Counted from the first letter of the stretch, positions 36,343 through 44,580 are shown. The stretch is 64,000 bases of DNA from Streptomyces sp. QL37 (GCF_002941025.1 NZ_PTJS01000001.1:4779472-4843471), one strand, 5' to 3'. Numbers and translations are program-made. Notes: a model not told the origin generated them from the letters alone.

Positions 36343-36908
36343 CGCCCCCGAAGCAGGACAGGAGCCGCGCCACCCGGCAGCGGCTCCTGGCATCGGCGGT
36401 CGCCTGCCTCGCCGAACGCGGCTGGGCAGGCTCCACCGTATCCGTCGTCGCCGAACACGCCGGGGTCTCGCGAGGCGCCGCCCAGCACCACTTCCCCACC
36501 CGGGAGGACCTGTTCACCGGCGCCGTCGAGTACGTCGCCGAGGAACGCTCCGCCGCGCTGCGCGCCCTGCCCGTACAGGGCCGCGCCGAGGTCGTGGCCG
36601 CGCTCGTCGACCTGTACACCGGGCCGCTCTTCCGCGCCGCGCTCCAGCTCTGGGTCGCCGCGTCGAACGAGGACCAGCTCCGGCCCCGCGTCACCGAACT
36701 CGAAGCACGGGTGGGCCGCGAGACACACCGCATCGCCGTCGAACTCCTCGGCGCCGACGAGACCCGGCCCGGGGTACGCGAGACGGTGCAGGGCCTCCTC
36801 GACATGGCCCGGGGCCTGGGCCTCGCCAACCTGCTGACGGACGACACGGCGCGGCGCCGCCGTGTCGTCACCCAGTGGACGACCCTCCTGGACGACACCC
36901 TCGGCTGA
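36330..36908 (+). CDS. TetR-family regulator of the catabolic operon
   Basis: A 192-residue regulator. The helix-turn-helix spans about residues 12-58 (TVSVVAEHAGVSRGAAQHHFPTREDLF). The effector domain is helical and ligand-binding; an acyl-CoA is a reasonable guess. It is the last gene of the operon and overlaps the hydratase gene. ATG 36330 is used; GTG 36339 would give a GTGA overlap like the other junctions. By position it is the AtuR counterpart and the likely binder of the palindrome at 26615-26642. Confidence 0.85.
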   Translation: MGAVTPPKQDRSRATRQRLLASAVACLAERGWAGSTVSVVAEHAGVSRGAAQHHFPTREDLFTGAVEYVAEERSAALRALPVQGRAEVVAALVDLYTGPLFRAALQLWVAASNEDQLRPRVTELEARVGRETHRIAVELLGADETRPGVRETVQGLLDMARGLGLANLLTDDTARRRRVVTQWTTLLDDTLG

Positions 36909-37022
36909 GGACGTCGTCCAGGACTCGCCGGGAAGTCACGGACGGATGGCAGCCCCATATGTCCGGTTCAGGCGTCCGTAACCTTCCGACGACCGATGGA
37001 ATTGGGTGGGTGCCACGGTGTG

Positions 37023-38132
37023 TCAGTTTCCCAGGTTTGGCAGTTGGTCGTATCCCTGGATTGAGCGGGGGTTCCGTGTGCCGGGGCCGACGTATGTCGC
37101 CGAGGGGCGCACCAGGCGGCCGGTGCGCTTCTGCTCCAGGATGTGCGCCGACCAGCCGGCCGTACGGGCGCAGCTGAACATCGACGTGAACATGTGCGCC
37201 GGGACCTCCGCGAAGTCCAGCACGATCGCCGCCCAGAACTCGACGTTCGTCGCCAGGACACGGTCCGGGCGGCGGGCGTGGAGCTCCTCCAGGGCCGCCT
37301 TCTCCAGGGCCTCCGCCACCTCGAAGCGCGGGGCGGCCAGCTCACGGGCCGTGCGGCGCAGGACGCGGGCCCGGGGGTCCTCGGCGCGGTAGACGCGGTG
37401 GCCGAAGCCCATCAGGCGCTCGCCCTTGTCCAGCGCCTGCCTCACGTACGCCCTGGCGTCACCCGTCCGCTCGATCTCCTCGATCATCCCGAGCACGCGG
37501 GACGGCGCCCCGCCGTGCAGCGGGCCCGACATCGCGCCCACCGCCCCGGACAGCGCCGCCGAGACGTCCGCGCCGGTCGACGCGATGACGCGGGCGGTGA
37601 ACGTGGAGGCGTTCATCCCGTGCTCGGCGGCCGACGTCCAGTAGGCGTCGACGGCCTTGACGTGCTTCGGGTCCGGCTCGCCGCGCCAGCGGATCATGAA
37701 CCGCTCCACCACGGACTCCGCCTTGTCGATCTCGCTCTGCGGAACCATCGGCAGTCCCTGGCCACGGGCCGACTGGGCGACGTACGACAGGGCCATCACG
37801 GCCGCCCGCGCCAGGTCGTCACGGGCGGTCTGCTCGTCGATGTCGAGCAGCGGTTTCAGGCCCCACACCGGCGCCAGCATGGCCAGCGCGGACTGCACGT
37901 CGACGCGGATGTCGCCGGAGTGCACGGGGATCGGGAACGGTTCGGCGGGCGGCAGCCCGGGGTTGAACGCCCCGTCCACCAGCAGACCCCAGACGTTGCC
38001 GAACGACACATGGCCGACGAGGTCCTCGATGTCGACGCCGCGATAACGGAGCGATCCGCCTTCCTTGTCGGGCTCGGCGATCTCCGTCTCGAACGCGACG
38101 ACTCCTTCAAGTCCGGGTACGAAGTCGGACAT
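37023..38132 (-). CDS. Citrate synthase-like protein (citrate/2-methylcitrate synthase)
   Basis: A 369-residue citrate-synthase-fold enzyme condensing acetyl-CoA (or propionyl-CoA) with oxaloacetate. Active-site histidines are in MSGPLHGGAPSRV and MGFGHRVYRAEDPRA; the catalytic aspartate region is ATNVEFWAAIVLDFA. Length matches short bacterial 'citrate synthase 2'. ATG 38132 follows GAGGGAGC. It is divergent from pdxH with 174 bp between them, a layout I recall in other Streptomyces. A methylcitrate role would link it to branched-acyl catabolism next door, but that is inference. Confidence 0.88.
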   Translation of the reverse strand: MSDFVPGLEGVVAFETEIAEPDKEGGSLRYRGVDIEDLVGHVSFGNVWGLLVDGAFNPGLPPAEPFPIPVHSGDIRVDVQSALAMLAPVWGLKPLLDIDEQTARDDLARAAVMALSYVAQSARGQGLPMVPQSEIDKAESVVERFMIRWRGEPDPKHVKAVDAYWTSAAEHGMNASTFTARVIASTGADVSAALSGAVGAMSGPLHGGAPSRVLGMIEEIERTGDARAYVRQALDKGERLMGFGHRVYRAEDPRARVLRRTARELAAPRFEVAEALEKAALEELHARRPDRVLATNVEFWAAIVLDFAEVPAHMFTSMFSCARTAGWSAHILEQKRTGRLVRPSATYVGPGTRNPRSIQGYDQLPNLGN

Positions 38133-38306
38133 CGGGCGGCTCCCTCGACTCGGCGGCTGTATGGCGGCCACAAAGGCCGGTCCACGAATACTGGCGGGTT
38201 ACCACGACGCGGGGAAGGGTGACGTCCGGCACAGGGTCCCGGCTCGCGGACCGGTGATCGCGCCCCTCCCCGCAGGGATTCCGGCCCGCTGCGGCAGGAT
38301 GGCCCC

Positions 38307-39023
38307 GTGCCCACAGCTGATGCCACTCCGTCTTCCGCTTCCGCCTCCTCCCGCGCTCCGTCATCCGATTGCACCACCGATCCGGCCGCGATGCGCGAGC
38401 AGTACCGCTCGGAGGACTTCGTCGAGCAGGACCTCGCCGCCGACCCCATGGACCAGTTCGCGCACTGGTTCCGCCAGGTCGCAGGGGGCGGCGCGCTCCA
38501 CGAGCCGAACGCGATGGTGGTCTCCACGGCCGATTCCCGGGGGCGGCCGTCCTCCCGGACCGTGCTGCTGAAGCACTACGACGAGCGCGGCTTCGTCTTC
38601 TTCACCAACTACGGATCCCGCAAGGGCCGCGAGCTGACGGCGAACCCGTACGTCTCGCTGCTCTTCCCCTGGCACCCGCTCGCCCGCCAGGTCGTCGTCA
38701 CGGGCACCGCGGCCCGCGTCGGGCGCGAGGAGACCGTCGCGTACTTCCGTACCCGCCCCCACGGCTCCCAGCTGGGCGCCTGGGCCAGCGAGCAGTCGAC
38801 GGTGGCCGGCTCCCGCCAGGAGCTGGTCGACCGCTACGAGGAGCTCGCCGCCCGCTACCCCGAGGGCGAGAAGGTGCCGGCGCCGCCGCAGTGGGGCGGA
38901 TTCCGCGTCGTACCGGACGCGATCGAATTCTGGCAGGGCCGCGAGAACCGGCTGCACGACAGGCTGCGCTACGTCCGGGAGAGCCCGGCGGCGGACTGGC
39001 GGGTGGAGCGGCTCTGCCCGTGA
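38307..39023 (+). CDS. pdxH: Pyridoxamine 5'-phosphate oxidase
   Basis: A 238-residue FMN enzyme making pyridoxal phosphate from pyridoxine or pyridoxamine phosphate. Landmarks: [18 protein letters not shown] at the start of the domain, [20 protein letters not shown], the FMN-binding [19 protein letters not shown], and the C-terminal [20 protein letters not shown] and RLHDRLRY. About 25 disordered residues precede it. GTG 38307 has no ribosome binding site, and CAGGAT ends 6 nt upstream, pointing to leaderless translation. Confidence 0.95.
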   Translation: MPTADATPSSASASSRAPSSDCTTDPAAMREQYRSEDFVEQDLAADPMDQFAHWFRQVAGGGALHEPNAMVVSTADSRGRPSSRTVLLKHYDERGFVFFTNYGSRKGRELTANPYVSLLFPWHPLARQVVVTGTAARVGREETVAYFRTRPHGSQLGAWASEQSTVAGSRQELVDRYEELAARYPEGEKVPAPPQWGGFRVVPDAIEFWQGRENRLHDRLRYVRESPAADWRVERLCP

Positions 39024-39027
39024 GCGG

Positions 39028-39639
39028 TCAGCCCGCCTCCCCGCCGGACGGCCCGGGAGGGGGCGGCAGGAGGCGTACGAGGTCCAGGAGGTCGGCCTCG
39101 GCGATCTCCTGGCCCAGGAAGACCGTCCGGTACACGACGTAACCGACCCAGCTGTCCACGATCGCGTCCAGCGGCAGATCCTCCGGCAGCCGGCCCCCGG
39201 CCACGCCGTTCCGCATCAGCCGGGCGGCCGGTTCGGCGTGGGCCTTGAGCAGGTCCCGCAGCTCGGCCCGGCCGGGCTCCCCGCGCTCGGTCAGCGCGCC
39301 CGTCACGACACTGGGGTCGCCGAGCAGGGTCAGGGTGCGCACCAGGCCCCGCAGCCAGAGCAGCGCGTCCTCGCGTACGTCGCCCGTGTCGGGGGCCGGG
39401 CCCGGGGCGAGCCGGTCCGCGACCGCTTCGGTGATCACCGCCGCCTTGTTCGGCCACCAGCGGTAGACCGTCATCCGGGCCACCCCGGCCCGCGAGGCGA
39501 TGCGTTCCATCGTCACGCCCTTGTAGCCGAGCTCGGCCACCAGCTCGCGCGTGGCCGCCAGCACGGCCTCGTGGGCGTCCGGGTCCCGGTGGGGGCCGCG
39601 CCGGGGGCGGGAGGCTGCGGGGCGGTCGTCACTGTCCAC
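39028..39639 (-). CDS. TetR-family transcriptional regulator
   Basis: A 203-residue regulator. The helix-turn-helix (about residues 22-70) contains GVTMERIASRAGVARMTVYRWWPNKAAVI, trimmed here to the key pattern MTVYRWWPNK, the TetR subgroup with a C-terminal TetR_C_16-like domain. GTG 39639 has GGAGG upstream. It is divergent from the SDR gene across a 100-bp gap that holds a near-perfect 20-bp dyad, so it very likely represses both genes. It also converges with pdxH, four bp apart, without an obvious terminator. Confidence 0.87.
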   Translation of the reverse strand: MDSDDRPAASRPRRGPHRDPDAHEAVLAATRELVAELGYKGVTMERIASRAGVARMTVYRWWPNKAAVITEAVADRLAPGPAPDTGDVREDALLWLRGLVRTLTLLGDPSVVTGALTERGEPGRAELRDLLKAHAEPAARLMRNGVAGGRLPEDLPLDAIVDSWVGYVVYRTVFLGQEIAEADLLDLVRLLPPPPGPSGGEAG

Positions 39640-39680
39640 GGGACCTCCGGAGGCGGGGCGGGGCGCACAGCCGGAATATT

Positions 39681-39700
39681 TAGACTGTACGTACTGTCTA
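39681..39700. promoter_or_regulatory. TetR operator in the TetR/SDR divergent promoter
   Basis: TAGACTGTACGTACTGTCTA: 18 of 20 positions are symmetric around GTAC-GTAC. A partial extra half-site (GTCTAG) follows at 39701-39706. It lies midway between the divergent starts at 39639 and 39740. Confidence 0.75.
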
Positions 39701-39739
39701 GTCTAGTGGTATTCGGCATCTCAGCGTGGAGGTTCAGTC

Positions 39740-40525
39740 ATGGAAGACCGGTTCAGCGGCAAGGTCGTCCTCATCACCGGCGGCGGCTCCGGTCTCGGCC
39801 GCTCGGCAGCCGTACGGGTCGCGTCCGAAGGCGCCAGGCTGGCGCTCGTCGACATCAGCGAGCAGGGCCTCGTGGACACGGCGGCCGAGGTGGAGAGGAC
39901 CGCGCCCGGCACGGAGGTCCTGCGGATCACCGCCGACGTGAGCTCCGAGGACGACGTGCGGCGGTACGTCTCCGCCACGGTCGAGGCGTACGGCCGTATC
40001 GACGGCTTCTTCAACAACGCGGGCATCGAGGGCAAGCAGAACCTCACGGAGGAGTACGGCGCCGACGAGTTCGACCGCGTCGTGTCGATCAACCTCCGCG
40101 GGGTCTTCCTCGGCCTCAAGTACGTGCTGCCGGTCATGAAGGGCCAGGGCTCCGGCTCGGTCGTGAACACGGCGTCCGTCGGTGGCATACGGGGCGTGGG
40201 CAACCAGTCCGGATACGCGGCGGCCAAGCACGGCGTCGTCGGCCTCACCCGGAACTCCGGTGTCGAGTACGGCCGGTTCGGCGTCTCCGTCAAGGCGATC
40301 GCCCCCGGCGCCATCATGACCCCCATGGTCGAGGCGTCGCTCAAGCAGATCGACGCGGACAACTGGGAGCAGGCCGGCGAGGCCTTCGTCAGCGTCAACC
40401 CGATGAAGCGCTTCGGCAGGCCGGAGGAGGTCGGCCACCTGGTCGCGTTCCTGCTCTCCGAGGAGTCCGGCTTCATCAACGCCACGGTCGTCCCGATCGA
40501 CGGCGGCCAGTCCGAGCAGTACTGA
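39740..40525 (+). CDS. Short-chain dehydrogenase/reductase (glucose-1-dehydrogenase-like)
   Basis: A 261-residue classical SDR. The cofactor loop is TGGGSGLG, followed by NNAG; the catalytic serine is in NTASVGGIRG and the YxxxK is SGYAAAKHG. A conserved late PMKRFGRPEEVG and the GG near the end are typical. The aspartate in LALVDISEQG suggests NAD preference. Substrate unknown; Atu-type pathways use SDRs for terpene alcohols, and this gene is 3 kb from that operon, but it has its own TetR regulator and promoter. Confidence 0.87.
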   Translation: MEDRFSGKVVLITGGGSGLGRSAAVRVASEGARLALVDISEQGLVDTAAEVERTAPGTEVLRITADVSSEDDVRRYVSATVEAYGRIDGFFNNAGIEGKQNLTEEYGADEFDRVVSINLRGVFLGLKYVLPVMKGQGSGSVVNTASVGGIRGVGNQSGYAAAKHGVVGLTRNSGVEYGRFGVSVKAIAPGAIMTPMVEASLKQIDADNWEQAGEAFVSVNPMKRFGRPEEVGHLVAFLLSEESGFINATVVPIDGGQSEQY

Positions 40526-40544
40526 CCCGCCCGGGGCCGGTGAA

Positions 40545-40742
40545 CGCAGAAACCCGCAGGCTCTGGTCCCTCCTTGCGGAGGAGCCGGCCGGACTTACCG
40601 GCGAGCCTGCGGGTCGGTGACTGCTTGGGTTTCGGCAGACAGCCTGCCGAGGTGCACAGTGTGCGACGACGGGCTGTCAGCCCGCAGCCACCTCACGAAT
40701 CCGATAAGACTGCACTTTTCGGATCACCTCCTTTCAACGTGT
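40545..40742 (-). ncRNA. Candidate small transcript with ribosome-tail complement and terminal hairpin
   Basis: Predicted from sequence only. Downstream of the promoter at 40749-40778, the minus strand carries GAAAGGAGGTGATCC (40735-40721), complementary to the last 15 nt of 16S rRNA's 3' tail region; then a 12-codon ORF (40715-40677); a 7-bp hairpin TCGGCAG/CTGCCGA (40632-40650); and a large end structure. The end structure has a 12-bp stem (40552-40563 with 40603-40614) enclosing two 5-bp hairpins, a three-way junction, followed by TTT. It could be a leader-peptide mRNA, a dual-function small RNA or a ribosome-binding decoy. Exact ends are estimates. Confidence 0.5.
40677..40715 (-). CDS. 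Twelve-codon ORF MQSYRIREVAAG
   Basis: GTG at 40715 runs 12 codons to TGA. AGGAGG is 11 nt upstream within the 15-nt anti-16S sequence. An in-frame GTG at 40727 overlaps that element. The peptide resembles the first residues of MerR-type regulators (YRIREVA), so it might be a truncated remnant, but the intact promoter and ribosome binding site argue for a real short ORF. Confidence 0.4.
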   Translation of the reverse strand: MQSYRIREVAAG

Positions 40743-40748
40743 GCCCAC

Positions 40749-40778
40749 AGCCTAGGAACGTCCCCCGGCGCCACACAA
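40749..40778 (-). promoter_or_regulatory. Promoter of the small minus-strand transcript
   Basis: On the minus strand: TTGTGT (-35, 40778-40773), 18-bp spacer, TAGGCT (-10, 40754-40749). It is among the best principal-sigma-type promoters visible in the window. Predicted start near 40742. Confidence 0.55.
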
Positions 40779-40911
40779 GTGAATTAACGGATCCCCGGTG
40801 GACAGCGGATTTCGTTGAAGTGGCTGTGTGGTGGCTCACGTTCGAGTTCAATGGGTCTGACGTGCGGCAATGCGGAACCCGCAGCGGAATATGCCCTGCA
40901 GGAGGTACGGA

Positions 40912-42303
40912 GTGAGTGCTTCCAGAAGCACCGGGACCACCGACGCGCTCGGCCCCGACGAGGACCCCGGGCCCGAGGCCTCGGCGGTGGCGATCCCGGG
41001 GTCCCGGCTTCTCGCCGCGCTGCTCGACGGCATGGACGCCGCGCTCTGCGCGTTCGACGCCCACGGCACCATCACCCACTGGAACCGTGAGGCCGAGCGC
41101 ATCCTCGGCTGGACCGCGGCCGAGGCCGTGGGGCGGCGCGGTTTCGCGGGGTGGGCCGTGCGGAGCGCGGACGCGGGGGACGTGCAGGGGCGGCTCCTGG
41201 CGGCCATGGACGCGCCGGGGCGGCAGGTCCACGAATTCGCGCTGCTGCGCAAGGACGGCGGGCGCGTACTCGTGCGGACCCAGTCGTCCGGGGTGCGGGG
41301 CGAGGACGGGAAGCCCGCCGGGGTGTACTGCGCGTTCAGCGAGGTGCACGCGCAGATCGATCTGGAGCGGTCCATCGCGCTCAGCGAGGCCCTGTTCGAG
41401 GACGCGTCCTGGGGCGTCGTCGCCGTGGACGTCGACCTGCGTCCGACCGTGGTCAACGCGTACGCCGCCCGGGCACTGGGCGGCGGGCGTACGACGCTGC
41501 TGGGGCGTCCGCTGGGTGAGCTGATCGTGCAGGGTGTCGAGGACCTGGAGGGGGCGCTGCAGCATGTCCTCGCCGAGGGCGCGCCGTCCGCCCCGGCCGA
41601 GCTGTGGGTGACCCTGCGGACCGCCGAGGGGGAGCGGCGCCGCTGCTGGCGCAGCGGGTTCCTGAGGCTGGCCTCACCGCTGGCGGAGGAGCCCGTCCCG
41701 CTGGGGGTCGGCTGGCTGTTCCGGGACGTCACGGCGGCGAAGCTCGCGGAGCAGGACGCGGACCGGGTGCGTTTCCGCGCCAACCAGCTGCACCGCGCCG
41801 CGCGCCAGGCGGCGGAGTGCGAGGACCCCATGGAGGCGGCGACCACGTCGCTGGACTACGCCCTGGCGGGGTTCGCCGACCATGTGGTGGTCGACCTGAT
41901 GGCGGAGCTGGCGGTGGGGGAGAGGCTCGTACGGGCCGCGTCCACGCCGCCCGACGCGCCGGGTCCGTGTCTGCCGGTCTCCGGCGGCCCGCTCCCGGTG
42001 CGGTACGCGCCGGGGCACCCGGCCCTCCAGGCCGTGGAGCGTACGGGTTCCGTGCGCGCCGTCGCGCCGACGGGTGCGGGTGAGGCGTGGGCGGTGGAGC
42101 ACCAGTGGCCGGGGGACTCGGCGCACGCCCTGTGCGCGGTGCTGCGGAGCCGGGGCCGGACGCTGGGTGTGGTGACGTTCCTGCGCGCGGCGAACCGGGG
42201 CGCGTTCGAGCGGCCCGACGTGATGTACGCGGAGAGCGTGGCGGTCCGGGTCGCCTCGGCGGTCGACCTGGCCCGGCTGACGGCCGGGCAGGAACCGGTC
42301 TGA
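40912..42303 (+). CDS. PAS-domain signalling protein
   Basis: A 463-residue cytoplasmic sensor. The first PAS domain covers about 32-150 (LLDGMDAALCAFDAHGTITHWNREAERILGW in substance; key pattern HWNREAERILGW), a second PAS-like domain about 165-285, and a GAF-like C-terminal region about 300-455. There is no HATPase, PP2C or GGDEF output domain, unlike most relatives, which are PAS-GAF-SpoIIE phosphatases. GTG 40912 has GGAGG six nt upstream. It is preceded by the structured minus-strand element and converges with the SIS gene. Confidence 0.8.
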   Translation: MSASRSTGTTDALGPDEDPGPEASAVAIPGSRLLAALLDGMDAALCAFDAHGTITHWNREAERILGWTAAEAVGRRGFAGWAVRSADAGDVQGRLLAAMDAPGRQVHEFALLRKDGGRVLVRTQSSGVRGEDGKPAGVYCAFSEVHAQIDLERSIALSEALFEDASWGVVAVDVDLRPTVVNAYAARALGGGRTTLLGRPLGELIVQGVEDLEGALQHVLAEGAPSAPAELWVTLRTAEGERRRCWRSGFLRLASPLAEEPVPLGVGWLFRDVTAAKLAEQDADRVRFRANQLHRAARQAAECEDPMEAATTSLDYALAGFADHVVVDLMAELAVGERLVRAASTPPDAPGPCLPVSGGPLPVRYAPGHPALQAVERTGSVRAVAPTGAGEAWAVEHQWPGDSAHALCAVLRSRGRTLGVVTFLRAANRGAFERPDVMYAESVAVRVASAVDLARLTAGQEPV

Positions 42304-42381
42304 GCCGGTGTGCCTGCCCGTGCCGCCTCCCGGCATCGTGGCCGATGGCTCGGTGCCGGTGGAAGCGGTGAGGCCGAGGGC

Positions 42382-43137
42382 TCAGTGCCGGTAGAAGATG
42401 CGGTCGCCGTACTCCCGCATCACGCGCCCGTTCCACTCGTGGCCGCCGTCGACGTTGCCCGAGCGCAGCAGCGGCGGTTCGATGCCGCGGGCGACGAGTT
42501 CCTCCGCGGCGGTGGCCATCATGGCCTGCATGAGCGCGCTGGTGACGACGGTCGACGCGGGTGCGAACGGCGCCTCGACGCCCTCCGCGCTCAGCTCGGC
42601 GTCACCGATCGCGATCTTGCTGTCGAGCACGATGTCGCAGTGGTCCCGCAGGAAACCGCCCGAGACGTGCCGGGACCTGGTGCCCGTCGTGTACGCGACC
42701 GAGGTGACCCCGACGACCGTCAGCCCGAGCGCGCGGGCGTTCTGCGCCATCTCCACGGGCAGGGCGTTGCGTCCGGACAGGGAGATGATCACGAGGAGGT
42801 CGCCGGCCCGGGCCGGGCTGGAGTCGAGCACGGCGCTCGCGAGGCCGTCCACCCGTTCCAGCGCGGAGCCGAGCGTGGCCGGCATGACGTCGACGCCGAC
42901 GGTGCCGGGCACGGCGAGCAGATTCATCAGGGCCAGTCCGCCCGCACGGTAGACGACGTCCTGCGCGGCGAGCGAGGAGTGCCCCGCGCCGAAGGCGAAG
43001 AGCCGCCCGCCCGCGGCGACGGTGTCGGCGATCGCGGCCCCGGCGGCGGCGATCGCTCCGGACTCCTCGTCGCGCACCCGCTCCAGCAGGCCGATCGCTG
43101 CGTCGAAGAACTGACCGGCGAGCTTGCTGTCGCTCAT
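42382..43137 (-). CDS. SIS-domain protein (putative phosphosugar isomerase/binding)
   Basis: A 251-residue sugar-isomerase-domain protein. The SIS core shows GGRLFAFGAGHSSLAAQDVV, DLLVIISLSGRNALPVEMA and GLTVVGVTSV; it resembles the UPF0309/GmhA-like group that binds phosphosugars. The actual substrate is unknown. ATG 43137 follows GGAAAGG. It is divergent from a DtxR-type regulator (209 bp between), so common control is possible, although I see no iron-box-like sequence there. Confidence 0.83.
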   Translation of the reverse strand: MSDSKLAGQFFDAAIGLLERVRDEESGAIAAAGAAIADTVAAGGRLFAFGAGHSSLAAQDVVYRAGGLALMNLLAVPGTVGVDVMPATLGSALERVDGLASAVLDSSPARAGDLLVIISLSGRNALPVEMAQNARALGLTVVGVTSVAYTTGTRSRHVSGGFLRDHCDIVLDSKIAIGDAELSAEGVEAPFAPASTVVTSALMQAMMATAAEELVARGIEPPLLRSGNVDGGHEWNGRVMREYGDRIFYRH

Positions 43138-43346
43138 CGAGGAGGCCTTTCCTGCGGGGAGGGGGGTCCGTGCGGCGCCCGTGTCGCGGATCACGTTGCG
43201 GTCTGGACCAGTGGGCTGTCAATAGCGCTCCGGACCGTCCGTCGGCACGGAGTCCCGACGGCGGGGCACGGTTGTCGGTGCCATGCGTCAGAATTGGTGC
43301 AGGGCCATCGCACGACGACTTCATGTCACAGCATCGAGGGGCACGT

Positions 43347-44039
43347 ATGTCCGGACTGATCGACACAACGGAGATGTATCTCCGCACCATCCTCGAGCTC
43401 GAAGAGGAAGGCGTGGTCCCCATGCGCGCCCGGATCGCCGAACGGCTGGACCAGAGCGGTCCGACGGTCAGCCAGACGGTGGCGCGCATGGAGCGGGACG
43501 GCCTGGTCCAGGTCGCGGGAGACCGTCATCTGGAGCTGACCGAGGAGGGGCGCCGCCTGGCGACACGGGTGATGCGCAAGCACCGGCTCGCCGAGTGCCT
43601 GCTCGTCGACGTCATCGGCCTGGAGTGGGAGCAGGTCCACGCCGAGGCGTGTCGCTGGGAGCACGTGATGAGCGAGGCCGTGGAGCGCCGGGTCCTGGAG
43701 CTGCTGCGGCACCCGACGGAGTCTCCGTACGGGAACCCGATCCCGGGCCTGGAGGAGCTGGGCGAGAAGTCCGAGGCCGATCCGTTCCTGGACGAGGGCA
43801 TGGTCAGCCTGGCGGAGCTCGACCCGGGCTCGGAGGGCAAGACCGTGGTGGTGCGCCGGATCGGTGAGCCGATCCAGACCGACGCCCAGCTGATGTACTC
43901 GCTGCGGCGGGCGGGCGTGCAGCCCGGCTCGGTCGTCAGCGTGACCGAGTCGGCCGGCGGGGTGCTGGTCGGTTCCAGCGGTGAAGCGGCCGAGCTGGAC
44001 CCCGAAGTCGCCTCGCACGTCTTCGTCGCGAAGCGCTGA
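43347..44039 (+). CDS. DtxR/IdeR-family metal-dependent repressor
   Basis: A 230-residue Fe(II)-type repressor. The winged helix (RIAERLDQSGPTVSQTVARM) is followed by the dimer/metal domain and a C-terminal SH3-like domain (~150-228). All metal ligands of DtxR are present at the same numbers: M10, C102, E105, H106 for one site and H79, E83, H98 for the other. With iron bound it should repress siderophore or uptake genes. ATG 43347 has GAGGGGC upstream. A hairpin terminator follows. It resembles the Streptomyces DesR/DmdR group. Confidence 0.93.
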   Translation: MSGLIDTTEMYLRTILELEEEGVVPMRARIAERLDQSGPTVSQTVARMERDGLVQVAGDRHLELTEEGRRLATRVMRKHRLAECLLVDVIGLEWEQVHAEACRWEHVMSEAVERRVLELLRHPTESPYGNPIPGLEELGEKSEADPFLDEGMVSLAELDPGSEGKTVVVRRIGEPIQTDAQLMYSLRRAGVQPGSVVSVTESAGGVLVGSSGEAAELDPEVASHVFVAKR

Positions 44040-44053
44040 GCAGCGCCTTTCCG

Positions 44054-44092
44054 CGCACCGGTGGCCTGCTCGCGAGTGCAGGCGCCGGTGCG
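44054..44092 (+). terminator. Terminator of the DtxR-type gene
   Basis: CGCACCGG/CCGGTGCG (8 bp) enclosing GCCTGC/GCAGGC (6 bp) with an 8-nt loop, 15 bp past the stop. Confidence 0.6.
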
Positions 44093-44362
44093 GATGCACG
44101 TGCAGATGTGAACCGGTAAGCCCGGTTTCTGTTTTCCGCCCGGAATCGCAGCGGCCGGGCGAAACGCGTGCCAGGCTGTGGCCAGGCCTACGACCTGAGG
44201 GTGCCGGCAGAGCCTGCCGGGAGGTCGGGGAGGGAGCAGGGAATGCGCCCGTCGCACTGGCACGCGCACCGTGAGGTGACTGCCGGACTTTCCTGCGCCC
44301 GTGCGCCGGGCGCCGCCACGCGTCCCGGGGTCTTCACCCCCACGCGTCCCGGAGCTCCCGCG

Positions 44363-44452
44363 CCCGGCGCCACGTATCCCGGCGTCGTGTCTCCCGGCGC
44401 CAGGTATGCCTGCGTCACTTCTCCCTGCGTCGTGTCTCCCGGCGTCATGCCC
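44363..44452. repeat. Minisatellite, six 15-bp units
   Basis: Six consecutive units beginning CCCGGCGCCACGTAT, CCCGGCGTCGTGTCT, CCCGGCGCCAGGTAT, GCCTGCGTCACTTCT, CCCTGCGTCGTGTCT and CCCGGCGTCATGCCC. Related CGTCCCGG copies lie just upstream (44320-44360). Fifteen is a multiple of three, but no coding role is evident. Confidence 0.75.
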
Positions 44453-44580
44453 CTCGGTGCGGCCCTGGCCGTGCGCGGTGTTCGAATCGCCCCGGTGGGC
44501 CCCCGTGCCGCTCGGGCGGCCGGCCGGGCGGTCCCGGTGGGCCGCCACGAGCGCGGATCCGTGTGTTCCGGAACATGGGA

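Noticed and set aside
40721..40735. Fragment of a 16S rRNA gene (matches its 3' end)
   Set aside because: Identity stops at 15 nt; flanking bases do not resemble rRNA, and the reverse strand fits a ribosome binding site.
40545..40911. A riboswitch on the plus strand controlling the PAS gene
   Set aside because: The promoter, anti-16S sequence and T-run only make sense on the minus strand; no known riboswitch core was recognised.
43138..43346. Iron box (DtxR/IdeR operator) near the DtxR-type gene
   Set aside because: No TTAGGTTAGGCTAACCTAA-like palindrome could be found in the gap.
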